DNA of 64,000 nt from Pseudochrobactrum sp. sp1633 (lineage in GTDB: Bacteria > Pseudomonadota > Alphaproteobacteria > Rhizobiales > Rhizobiaceae): contig NZ_JARRAE010000001.1 in NCBI RefSeq assembly GCF_030376605.1, positions 62,001 through 126,000 on the forward strand. The letters are read 5' to 3'. Under the pieces are notes generated by a model. It saw nothing but the letters and a program-made list of their open reading frames with translations. It was not told the DNA's origin and did not search any database. The position numbers were made by a program, and so were the translations under genes. This document shows, piece by piece, positions 35,832 through 43,520 of the stretch; the first letter of the stretch is position 1; each line of letters begins with the position of its first letter.

Positions 35832-35892
35832 AAATGTGCCGGTTTTTATTCGTTTTGCAATATGAAATAACGAACAAGACCGGCATGGCTCT
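35832..35892. terminator. Large imperfect hairpin between the hydrolase and cysE genes
   Basis: GTGCCGGTTTTTATTCG is matched in reverse by CGAACAAGACCGGCAT, giving a stem of about 18 pairs with mismatches and an AT-rich loop. It probably ends the hydrolase transcript. Confidence 0.5.
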
Positions 35893-36054
35893 TTGCATTC
35901 CGATGAATGCGGTTTAAACTCCGATCAGTTAAAGACGCATACTGTATTTTTGGGTTTTTGCAGTTTCTGGCAGATGAGCGGCAATAAAAACAGCTGAAGA
36001 CTGGTTTTGATCAAGACCGGTTCTTATCTGTAAAACTGCTGCAGGAGTAACGAT

Positions 36055-36879
36055 ATGGCCACACCTAATCCGGTTTCAGTGAGCAAGATCGTCGATCATA
36101 TGGATCCGATCTGGTATTCTGTGCGTGCTGAGGCTGAAGCTGCGGCAGTTAAAGAGCCGTTGCTGGCGGCATTTTTGTATTCTACGGTGCTCAATCAGAA
36201 TAGTCTGGAAGATGTGGTGATGCATCGCATTTCCGAGCGCCTCGGCCATGCGGATGTGGCTGCTGATTTGTTGCGCCAGACTTTTGTGACGATGAGCAAG
36301 GCTTCGCCGGAATGGTCACAGACTTTGCGCATTGATTTGCAGGCGGTTTATGACCGCGATCCGGCGGCTAACCGTTTTCTTGATCCTTTGCTCTATATGA
36401 AGGGCTTCCATGCTATTCAAACGCACCGTCTGGCGCATTGGCTGTGGAAGGAAGGCCGCAAGGATTTCGCCTATTATCTGCAGAGCCGCTCGTCTTCTAT
36501 TTTTCAGACGGATGTTCATCCGGCTGCAAAATTCGGCAGCGGAATTTTTCTCGATCATGCAACCGGTCTCGTTGTCGGTGAAACGGCGGAGATCGGTGAT
36601 GATGTTTCCATTCTGCATGAAGTGACGCTTGGCGGTACGGGTAAGGCAGGCGGTGATCGCCATCCGAAAATTGGTCGCGGTGTGCTGATCGGTGCCGGTG
36701 CAAAAATTCTTGGTAATATTACTGTTGGTTCATGCTCAAAAATTGCTGCCGGTTCGGTGGTTGTTAAAGCGGTTCCGGATAATGTGACTGTTGCCGGTGT
36801 TCCGGCCAAAGTGATTGGCGGTTGCGATTGTGCAGAGCCGTCGCGTGCTATGGATCAGCTGATTAACGCGGCTGAGTAA
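36055..36879 (+). CDS. cysE: Serine O-acetyltransferase
   Basis: 274 residues. Acetylates serine with acetyl-CoA, the first step of cysteine synthesis. An N-terminal helical domain (IWYSVRAEAEAAAVKEPLLAAFLYSTVLNQ) is followed by a left-handed beta-helix of hexapeptide repeats: GIFLDHATGLVVGETAEIGDDVSILHEVTLGGTG and HPKIGRGVLIGAGAKILGNITVG. The catalytic Asp-His pair (FLDHATG, near residue 165) and His in ILHEVTLGG are present. The C-terminal tail has Cys-Asp-Cys (GGCDCAEPSRA), where CysK docks by its last residues in other species. DUF3126 follows, as in other rhizobia. Confidence 0.95.
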   Translation: MATPNPVSVSKIVDHMDPIWYSVRAEAEAAAVKEPLLAAFLYSTVLNQNSLEDVVMHRISERLGHADVAADLLRQTFVTMSKASPEWSQTLRIDLQAVYDRDPAANRFLDPLLYMKGFHAIQTHRLAHWLWKEGRKDFAYYLQSRSSSIFQTDVHPAAKFGSGIFLDHATGLVVGETAEIGDDVSILHEVTLGGTGKAGGDRHPKIGRGVLIGAGAKILGNITVGSCSKIAAGSVVVKAVPDNVTVAGVPAKVIGGCDCAEPSRAMDQLINAAE

Positions 36880-36880
36880 G

Positions 36881-37078
36881 GAGCGCATCCCGAAAAGTGT
36901 GAAGCGGTTTTCGGATAAGATGCGCGTGAGAATAGGGTGCGCATCCCGAAAAGTGTAAACGCCTACGCAGGGAAATCAGTTCGCCGGACTGATTTCTTAT
37001 CCTGCTTCGATTAGATAAGATGCGCGTAAGGACAAGAAGACAGCGCATTTCCGATATTTCAAGGTCAACCGGAAATGC
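36881..37078. repeat. Mosaic of rhizobial intergenic palindromes
   Basis: Unit A (36881-36934) contains CCCGAAAAGTGTGAAGCGG and TTTTCGGATAAGATGCGCG. A second copy starts at 36937 (GCGCATCCCGAAAAGTGT), is interrupted by about 54 bases with their own inverted repeat (GGGAAATCAGTTC... GACTGATTTC), and resumes at 37011 (TTAGATAAGATGCGCG). A third palindrome GCATTTCCG... CGGAAATGC spans 37046-37077. Relics of the same family are at 27860 and 25083. Confidence 0.8.
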
Positions 37079-37160
37079 TCCAAGCGACATGTTGCCTCTT
37101 TACATATCGGGCACAGGGGCGCATGAGACAGCCCCGTCAAAATGAAACAGGAGAATCCGT

Positions 37161-37373
37161 TTGAAACCCGAAGAAATTAAGAAACTGGACGCCTATTTCA
37201 AGCGGACTTTCGATAATCAGGGCCTCGCCGTTAAAGCACGTCCGCGTAAGGATGACTCCTGTGAAGTTTTTCTTGATGATGAGTTTTTGGGCCTGATTTA
37301 CAAAGATGAAGATGAGGGCGAATTGTCCTACAACTTCTCTATGGCCATTCTGGATATTGATCTGGAAGGCTAA
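37161..37373 (+). CDS. DUF3126 family protein
   Basis: 70 residues from a TTG start with ACAGGAG seven bases before. The whole protein (KLDAYFKRTFDNQGLAVKARPRKDD, then EVFLDDEFLGLIYKDEDEGELSYNF) matches the small acidic DUF3126 family restricted to alphaproteobacteria. Function unknown. The gene next to cysE is a stable pair in the order, hinting at a sulfur or cysteine link, though the palindrome block separates the two. Confidence 0.88.
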   Translation: MKPEEIKKLDAYFKRTFDNQGLAVKARPRKDDSCEVFLDDEFLGLIYKDEDEGELSYNFSMAILDIDLEG

Positions 37374-37520
37374 GAATTTTAGCTTTTGCGCCTTTTCAGG
37401 TGTAAAACATTAATATAAACAAATGTTTGTGGCGGTTTGTGCGTGAAGAGATTCATTCGTGCAAGCCGCCATTTTCATATGTGTTCTATACGCATTATTA
37501 TCTGCAAAGCCTCTTGTTTT

Positions 37521-37537
37521 ATGTAACTTTATAACAT
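37521..37537. promoter_or_regulatory. Zur-box-like palindrome upstream of the CobW-type gene
   Basis: ATGTAACTTTATAACAT is an imperfect palindrome close to the alphaproteobacterial Zur pattern (ATGTTATA..TATAACAT). It lies 72 bases before the start codon at 37609. A weaker AACATT...AATGTT pair sits at 37406-37427. Inference by pattern only. Confidence 0.5.
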
Positions 37538-37608
37538 ATCGATTGTCTCCTTTTGTGGTCAAGATAATTGCATTTTGTTGTCGGGCAGCAGAATGCGAAG
37601 GAGATAAT

Positions 37609-38814
37609 ATGGATCAGCGTTTACCCGTGACGGTTTTGTCGGGCTTTCTCGGTGCCGGAAAAACCACATTGCTTAATCACATTCTGAACACTCGTGAGCA
37701 GGTGCGTGTTGCTCTGATTGTGAATGATATGAGCGAAGTGAATATTGATGCGGCCTTATTGCGTGATGGCGGTGCCAATCTGTCCCGCACGCAAGAGCAG
37801 TTGGTTGAGTTGACCAATGGCTGTATCTGCTGCACTTTGCGCGATGATCTGTTGCAGGAAGTGACGCAACTCGCCAAACAGGGACGGTTTGATTATCTGC
37901 TGATTGAATCGACCGGTATTTCCGAGCCGTTGCCTGTAGCTTCGACTTTTGAGTTTCGCGATGAAGAGGGCTTCAGCCTGTCTGATGTGGCGCGACTGGA
38001 TACAATGGTAACGGTGGTCGACAGTGCTAATCTGCTGCGCGACTATGCCTCGCAGGATTTTCTGAGCGACCGTGGCGAGACAGCCGGTGAAGGGGATGAG
38101 CGCGGTATTGTGGATTTGCTGGTGGAGCAGATCGAATTTGCCGATGTTGTGGTGCTGAACAAGATCAGCGAAGTGTCGCTCACACAAAAGCAGGATATTT
38201 ATAAAATCATCCGCGCGCTCAATCCGGACTGTGATGTGGTTGATGCTGACTTCGGCAAAGTACCATTGGCAAAGATGATGAATACCGGACGGTTCAGTTT
38301 TGAAAAGGCCGAGCAGCACCCGCTGTGGTTTAAAGAGCTTTATGGTTTTAAAGATCATGTGCCGGAAACTGAGGAATACGGCATCCGTTCTTTTGTCTAT
38401 CGGGAGCGTCGTCCGTTTGATCCGGCTAAACTCCATGATTTCATCCAGCAAAGTTGGGCAGGTTTGATCCGCTCGAAAGGTTTTTTCTGGCTGGCCACCC
38501 GCCCGCGCTATGTGGGCGAGCTTAGTCAGGCAGGCGCATTGTTGCGCACCGGCAAGCGCGGTCTGTGGTGGGCATCAATCCCGAAACAATATTGGCCGGA
38601 TGATGAAAGCTGGCAGCAGTCCATGCAGCCTTATCTTGATCCGTTTTGGGGTGACCGGCGACAGGAGTTGGTTTTTATTGGTACTGCTGCTATGGACGAG
38701 GGGGTAATAAGAGCTGCTTTGGATGCTTGTCTGGTTGAGGCGCAGAATTTTGTGCCCGATGAATGGGCCGCACTCTATGACCCGTTTGAGTCATGGGAAA
38801 GTCGTGGATCGTAA
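37609..38814 (+). CDS. CobW/COG0523 family GTPase, putative zinc metallochaperone
   Basis: 401 residues from ATG 37609, with AAGGAG before it. An upstream in-frame ATG at 37459 is rejected because the regulatory palindrome lies within it. Walker [10 protein letters not shown] (residues 10-18), metal motif GCICC near residue 72 (CxCC), Walker [13 protein letters not shown]-motif LNKISEVS near 182, and C-terminal CobW_C domain ([22 protein letters not shown]). These proteins hand zinc to client enzymes under starvation and are typically Zur-repressed, which the upstream box supports. The ZigA/YeiR-like subgroup is likely. Confidence 0.88.
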   Translation: MDQRLPVTVLSGFLGAGKTTLLNHILNTREQVRVALIVNDMSEVNIDAALLRDGGANLSRTQEQLVELTNGCICCTLRDDLLQEVTQLAKQGRFDYLLIESTGISEPLPVASTFEFRDEEGFSLSDVARLDTMVTVVDSANLLRDYASQDFLSDRGETAGEGDERGIVDLLVEQIEFADVVVLNKISEVSLTQKQDIYKIIRALNPDCDVVDADFGKVPLAKMMNTGRFSFEKAEQHPLWFKELYGFKDHVPETEEYGIRSFVYRERRPFDPAKLHDFIQQSWAGLIRSKGFFWLATRPRYVGELSQAGALLRTGKRGLWWASIPKQYWPDDESWQQSMQPYLDPFWGDRRQELVFIGTAAMDEGVIRAALDACLVEAQNFVPDEWAALYDPFESWESRGS

Positions 38815-38838
38815 TTCATTATGTAAAACAATGCTTTG

Positions 38839-38881
38839 TATTCATGCGTGGATAATTAGATTCACGCATGAATATGTTTTT
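38839..38881 (+). terminator. Terminator of the CobW-type gene
   Basis: Perfect 12-pair stem (TATTCATGCGTG / CACGCATGAATA) with a 12-base loop, followed by TGTTTTTA. The last bases overlap the stop of the convergent putR gene. Confidence 0.88.
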
Positions 38882-39341
38882 ATATGCCGATTGCCGAGGT
38901 TTCTTTCACTTCTTCCATTACCGGATAGGTATGAGTTTCCCGCACCCCCGGGAGTGAAAGCAGAGAGTCTGCCAAGAAGCGGCGATATTGCTCCATGTCA
39001 GCTACACGCGCTTTGACGAGATAATCAAACCCACCCGCCACCATATGGCATTCCATCACCACCGGATTGTTTTTTGTGGCCTCGGCAAAGGTTTCAAAAA
39101 CCTCCGGTGTCGTGCGGTCGAGCTTGATTTCTACAAAGACCAGCATGGAGCGGTTGAGCATTTTCGGCGAGAGTTTTGCCGTATAGCCCAGCACGTAACC
39201 ATCGCGCGTTAAGCGCTTGACCCGCTCGGCGGTTGCCGTCTGTGACAGGCTGATTTTCTCTGCCAGTTCGGCATTGGTCAGCTTGCCGTCCTCCTGCAAA
39301 GCACGGAGGATTTTTTTGTCCATAGCGTCAATTTGCTTCAT
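38880..39341 (-). CDS. putR: Lrp/AsnC family regulator, probable PutR
   Basis: 153 residues from ATG 39341 (a GTG at 39377 is possible). N-terminal helix-turn-helix (MDKKILRALQEDGKLTNAELAEKISLSQTATAERVKRLTRDG) and a C-terminal RAM ligand domain (VFVEIKLDRTTPEVFETFAEATKNNP ... AGGFDYLVKARVADMEQYRRFL). Divergently placed 125 bases from putA, as for PutR of Agrobacterium and Rhodobacter, where it activates proline catabolism in response to proline. The AT-rich spacer (39378-39466) would hold its binding sites. Confidence 0.88.
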   Translation of the reverse strand: MKQIDAMDKKILRALQEDGKLTNAELAEKISLSQTATAERVKRLTRDGYVLGYTAKLSPKMLNRSMLVFVEIKLDRTTPEVFETFAEATKNNPVVMECHMVAGGFDYLVKARVADMEQYRRFLADSLLSLPGVRETHTYPVMEEVKETSAIGI

Positions 39342-39466
39342 TTTAGCTAAAATTCCGATTTTTGCAGTGATATCCACCGAATAAAGCGCTTTAATTAGTG
39401 AGATAAACTATATGAGATAAAATATACAGTTAAAAACTCGTCGCAAGACTCTGTAGGAGCCTTTTT

Positions 39467-42400
39467 ATGACTGTATTTGTTGCTGCCCCCTTAAATTCGA
39501 GTGAGGCTGGTTCAAAACCGGCTCTGGAGCGTCCTTTGCCGTTGCCGCCTTTTACTGCACCTTATGCGCCTGATGATACTGAACTTGTGAGTTCATTGCT
39601 GGCAAGCGTGACATTTGATGATGCTGCCAATCGTCGTATTGATGCGCGCACAACTGAGTTCATCAACAATATCCGTAAGGCATCCAAGGGTATTGGCGGC
39701 GTTGAGGATTTCCTTCGTGAATACGGGCTTTCCACCCGTGAAGGACTGGCGCTGATGGTGCTGGCTGAAGCGCTTCTGCGCGTGCCGGACAGTGCAACGC
39801 AGGATAAGCTGATTGAAGATAAGCTGAAACAGGGCAACTGGTCTGAGCATCAGGCTCAGGGCGATACATGGTTTGTGTCTGCTTCCGCATGGGCGCTCGG
39901 CCTGTCGGCCAAGGTTATCCGTCCGGGTGAGACACCGGAAGGCGTGCTGGCTTCGCTGATCAAGCGTATGGGCTTGCCAACTGTACGTACTGCAACCAAG
40001 CAGGCGATGCGCTTCCTCGGCTCGCATTTCGTGCTCGGTGAGAACATCAAGGATGCCTTGAAGCGCGCTAAAACCGCAGAGAAAAAAGGCTATCGTCATT
40101 CCTTCGACATGCTGGGCGAAGGTGCCCGCACGCTGGAAGATGCCAAGCGCTATTATAAATCCTATTCTGATGCGATTGATGCCATTGGTAAGGCGACCGG
40201 CGACGGCAAACTGCCTGATCGTATGGGGATTTCGGTTAAGCTTTCAGCGCTGCATCCGCGCTATCTGGCAACGCACCATGATCAGGTGATGCGTGAACTG
40301 GTGCCGGACGTGTTGGCACTGGCGCAGAAAGCCAAGTCCTATGATCTGAACTTCACCATTGATGCGGAAGAAGCAGATCGTCTGGAACTGTCGCTTGATC
40401 TGATTGACCGCGTGTTCAGTGATCCGTCACTGGCCGGTTGGGATGGTTTTGGTCTGGCTATTCAGGCCTATCAGAAGCGCGCATTGCCGGTCATCCAGCA
40501 TATTGTTTCCCTGTGCGAAAAAACCGGTCAGCGCATGATGGTGCGTCTGGTTAAAGGTGCTTACTGGGATACAGAAGTGAAGCGCACGCAGGAGCGCGGC
40601 TTAGAGGGCTATCCGGTTTTCACACGTAAAGCGGCAACCGATGCGTCTTATATTGCCTGTGCGCAATATATGCTCTCTGTGCGTAAGCATATTTTCCCGC
40701 AATTTGCCGGACATAATGCCCTGACTGTGGCGATGATTTTGGAAATGGCTGGCAATGATAAGAGCGGCTTCGAGTTCCAGCGTCTGCACGGCATGGGCGA
40801 AAGCCTGTTCAAACAGGTAACCGAAGCAGGCGAAAAGATTGCCTGCCGCGTTTACGCGCCTGTTGGCGGCTATCGTGACTTGCTGGCCTATCTGGTGCGC
40901 CGCCTGCTGGAAAACGGGGCGAACTCCTCTTTCGTTTCCGTCGTTGGCGATGAAAATGTACCGGTTGCGAGTCTGCTGAAGCGTCCGGCTGAAATTCTGA
41001 GTGACGGCAAAGGACTGCGGAATGCAAATATTCCGTATCCGGTAGATATGTACGGGCAGCGTCGCAACTCTGCCGGACTTGAATTTGGTGACAGAACAGT
41101 ATTGGGGACTTTTATGGACGGGATCGTTAAGGCACGGGCAAATGTAGATGCCGCGCCATTGTTTGCGGGCTTTGATAAGAAGGGTGCTGGTCAGCCTGTC
41201 TTGTCGCCGGTTGACGGATCTCAGGTTGGTACGGTTGTTGAAGCAACAGCTGAAGATGCCGCAAAGGCAATTGAAACCGCGCGTAAAGGTTTTGCTGTCT
41301 GGTCGCGTGTAAGCGCTGATGATCGTGCAGTCGCTCTGGAACGCGCCGGTGATCTTCTGGAGAAGAACCGCGACCGTTTCATCGACCTTCTGTCGCGCGA
41401 AGCCGGTAAAACTCTGGATGACGGCATTGCCGAAATCCGTGAAGCAGTTGATTTCTGTCGTTATTATGCTGCGGAAGCCCGCCGTCATTTTGCCAATGAA
41501 ACAATTATGCCTGGACCAACAGGTGAGGATAACCGTCTGCGCTATCGTGGTCGCGGTGTATTCGTTTGTATCAGTCCGTGGAATTTCCCGCTGGCGATCT
41601 TCCTTGGTCAGGTTACTGCTGCTCTTGCTGCCGGTAATGCTGTTGTTGCCAAGCCTGCCGAACAGACTCCACTGATCGCTCATGAAGCTATCAAGCTGCT
41701 GCATGAAGCCGGTGTGCCGCAGGATGTGGTGCTTTATCTGCCGGGTGACGGTTCTGTCGGTGCTGCTCTGACATCGCATGCCCGCATTGACGGTGTGTGC
41801 TTTACCGGTTCAACCGATACCGCATGGGCAATCAATCGCACACTGGCCGCTAAAAAAGGCCCGATCGTGCCATTGATCGCTGAAACTGGTGGTCTCAACG
41901 CCATGATCGTTGATGCGACAGCTCTGCCGGAGCAGGTTGCTGATGATGTGGTGATGTCGGCATTCCGCTCTGCCGGTCAGCGTTGTTCGGCTCTGCGCGT
42001 TCTGTACCTTCAGGATGATGTTGCTGACGGCATGCTGAAAATGATTGAAGGCGCCGCGCGGGAAATGACCCTTGGTAATCCGGCGATTGAGACAACAGAT
42101 ATCGGCCCGATCATTGATAATGAACAGCTGGTTATGCTGGAAGACTATGTGGCGCAGATGAAAACTGCGAATAAAGTGACAAAGGTTGGAGCTGTGCCGG
42201 AAGGTGAGCTGAAGGCCGGCCATTTCTTCGCTCCGCATATTATTGAGCTCAATGATGCTGCTGAACTGACCCGCGAAGTGTTTGGCCCTGTGCTGCATGT
42301 TGTGCGCTGGAAGGCTTCTGAGCTTGATAATGTGCTCGATCAGGTTGCCAATTCCGGTTTCGGACTGACTTTTGGTCTGCACAGTCGTATTGAAACGGTT

Positions 42401-42625
42401 GTTGCCCGTGCAGTTGATCGTCTGGATGTTGGTAATATCTACATCAACCGCAACACGATCGGCGCGGTTGTCGGCACTCAGCCATTCGGCGGTTCTGGTC
42501 TTTCCGGTACAGGCCCGAAAGCCGGCGGCCCTAACTATCTGCTGCGCTTTGCGCTTGAGCAGGTGGTGTCGGTTAATACTGCCGCAGCCGGTGGTAATGC
42601 GTCCCTGATTGCTATGGGCGAATAA
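39467..42625 (+). CDS. putA: Bifunctional proline dehydrogenase / L-glutamate gamma-semialdehyde dehydrogenase PutA
   Basis: 1052 residues. Oxidises proline to glutamate in two steps at the membrane, with FAD then NAD+. Proline dehydrogenase barrel residues about 170-480 (RMGISVKLSALHPRYLATH, FTIDAEEADRLELSLDLIDRV, MVRLVKGAYWDTEVKR). Aldehyde dehydrogenase domain about 540-1030, with PWNFPLAIFLGQVTAALAAGNAVVAKPAEQTPL, catalytic Glu in AETGGLN (about 805) and Cys in SAGQRCSALRV (about 839). It lacks the N-terminal ribbon-helix-helix DNA-binding domain of enteric PutA, so regulation falls to PutR. Good TAGGAG site upstream. Confidence 0.97.
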   Translation: MTVFVAAPLNSSEAGSKPALERPLPLPPFTAPYAPDDTELVSSLLASVTFDDAANRRIDARTTEFINNIRKASKGIGGVEDFLREYGLSTREGLALMVLAEALLRVPDSATQDKLIEDKLKQGNWSEHQAQGDTWFVSASAWALGLSAKVIRPGETPEGVLASLIKRMGLPTVRTATKQAMRFLGSHFVLGENIKDALKRAKTAEKKGYRHSFDMLGEGARTLEDAKRYYKSYSDAIDAIGKATGDGKLPDRMGISVKLSALHPRYLATHHDQVMRELVPDVLALAQKAKSYDLNFTIDAEEADRLELSLDLIDRVFSDPSLAGWDGFGLAIQAYQKRALPVIQHIVSLCEKTGQRMMVRLVKGAYWDTEVKRTQERGLEGYPVFTRKAATDASYIACAQYMLSVRKHIFPQFAGHNALTVAMILEMAGNDKSGFEFQRLHGMGESLFKQVTEAGEKIACRVYAPVGGYRDLLAYLVRRLLENGANSSFVSVVGDENVPVASLLKRPAEILSDGKGLRNANIPYPVDMYGQRRNSAGLEFGDRTVLGTFMDGIVKARANVDAAPLFAGFDKKGAGQPVLSPVDGSQVGTVVEATAEDAAKAIETARKGFAVWSRVSADDRAVALERAGDLLEKNRDRFIDLLSREAGKTLDDGIAEIREAVDFCRYYAAEARRHFANETIMPGPTGEDNRLRYRGRGVFVCISPWNFPLAIFLGQVTAALAAGNAVVAKPAEQTPLIAHEAIKLLHEAGVPQDVVLYLPGDGSVGAALTSHARIDGVCFTGSTDTAWAINRTLAAKKGPIVPLIAETGGLNAMIVDATALPEQVADDVVMSAFRSAGQRCSALRVLYLQDDVADGMLKMIEGAAREMTLGNPAIETTDIGPIIDNEQLVMLEDYVAQMKTANKVTKVGAVPEGELKAGHFFAPHIIELNDAAELTREVFGPVLHVVRWKASELDNVLDQVANSGFGLTFGLHSRIETVVARAVDRLDVGNIYINRNTIGAVVGTQPFGGSGLSGTGPKAGGPNYLLRFALEQVVSVNTAAAGGNASLIAMGE

Positions 42626-42681
42626 CCAGCGAGAAATCTCTGTTCTTCGTAAGACAGAAGATTTTTCAAAATTGAGTAAAG

Positions 42682-42720
42682 AATCGCCTGCCATAAAATA
42701 ATTTGGCAGGCGATTTTTAT
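42682..42720 (+). terminator. Terminator of putA
   Basis: Perfect 12-pair stem (AATCGCCTGCCA / TGGCAGGCGATT) with a ten-base loop, then TTTATTTTT. Confidence 0.93.
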
Positions 42721-42772
42721 TTTTACTCTATGCACAGATTCCTGTTGACGATAAATACAACCTAAGGTAGTT

Positions 42773-42950
42773 TTGAATTGTACTGAAAAGCATATTTTAC
42801 CTAGTAATTTTAGATCTGAGCATAATATTTTTTTGAAATTAATTGCTTATGAAAGATGGGACGGGCAAAGCTTCCCCATAGATTATGGCCCGCTCTACGG
42901 TTCGCATATCGGACACTTTAACCCGGATCGGTTTATGATCCGGGTTTTTC
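42773..42950 (+). ncRNA. Candidate small RNA ending in an orphan terminator
   Basis: AACCCGGATC (42920-42929) pairs with GATCCGGGTT (42937-42946) followed by TTTT, a strong intrinsic terminator on the plus strand. The putA transcript already ends at 42720, so the terminator has no obvious gene. The preceding bases contain a possible stem (CGGGC... GCCCG, near 42861-42895) and a possible TTGACG (42745-42750) promoter element. A 65-codon frame over the region has no ribosome site. Exact ends are guesses. Confidence 0.35.
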
Positions 42951-43269
42951 TTGTGGTGATGGTCACTTAAATAAGAATCATAACATGCTGTAATTTAATA
43001 ATTTATTTGATTGTGAAAATGTGAAGGTTCCTCCGTGCGGCTGACGCGAACCGAGAGCTCGCTTGGATTGTTTCGCTTAGTTTTCGAAACAGGATGTGAA
43101 CGCCGCTATGATGGTTTTTAGAAATTAAAGCAGAGAATATGCGATTTTCTTTGATTTCAATTCATACAATTTAAAGATGTGTTTATTGTTTGAAGCAGAA
43201 CGCCGGACGCTGATGGTGTTGATTAAATTTTGGGTTGCATGTGCACAAAACCACAGATAAAAATAATGC
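42951..43269. other. Region upstream of the trp leader
   Basis: No gene seen. The right end holds the trpL promoter, TTGCAT (43235-43240), 17 bases, TAAAAA (43258-43263). The rest is AT-rich and unassigned. Confidence 0.4.
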
Positions 43270-43320
43270 ATGATTACATTGCGCTTAATATCTCTTGTTT
43301 GGTGGTGGGCTCGCTTTTAG
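43270..43320 (+). CDS. trpL: trp operon leader peptide TrpL
   Basis: 16 codons (MITLRLISLVWWWARF) with three consecutive Trp followed by Ala-Arg, the pattern of rhizobial TrpL. No Shine-Dalgarno precedes the ATG, and the predicted -10 ends seven bases before it, so translation is probably leaderless as in Sinorhizobium meliloti. Ribosome stalling at the Trp codons when charged tRNA-Trp is scarce would leave GCGGCC (43320-43325) free to pair downstream. Leader and attenuated RNA of the related S. meliloti locus also act in trans, so a small-RNA role is possible. Confidence 0.92.
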   Translation: MITLRLISLVWWWARF

Positions 43321-43390
43321 CGGCCACGCAGGCATTTGTATAAGTGTCATTTCAGGTCGCTCAAGGTTTTACCGGGCGGCCGTTTTTATT
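43320..43390 (+). promoter_or_regulatory. trp attenuator: antiterminator and terminator
   Basis: Terminator: GGTCGCTC (43355-43362) pairs with GGGCGGCC (43374-43381), with a small inner GGT/ACC, then GTTTTTATTT. Antiterminator: GCGGCC (43320-43325) can pair with GGTCGC (43355-43360), the same bases as the terminator's 5' arm, so the two structures exclude each other. The upstream arm starts at the last base of the trpL stop codon. Confidence 0.88.
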
Positions 43391-43520
43391 TCTCAGCCCT
43401 GAAATCTTGTAGCTCCTGATCATAATGAACAAATCAGAGCAGACATGCTCTGTTTGAAAAACAGGTGCGAAACCTGCCTTTTGAAGGTATAGGGATCGCA
43501 GTAACAGGAGCAGGGCGATT

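Noticed and set aside
40601-42694. Two long minus-strand open frames (about 392 and 294 codons) inside putA
   Set aside because: They are antisense to a complete, motif-rich PutA, show no recognisable domain, and arise from the codon bias of the sense gene.
42773-42970. A 65-codon frame through the orphan terminator
   Set aside because: It runs through the hairpin and T run and has no Shine-Dalgarno, so a noncoding RNA is a better reading.
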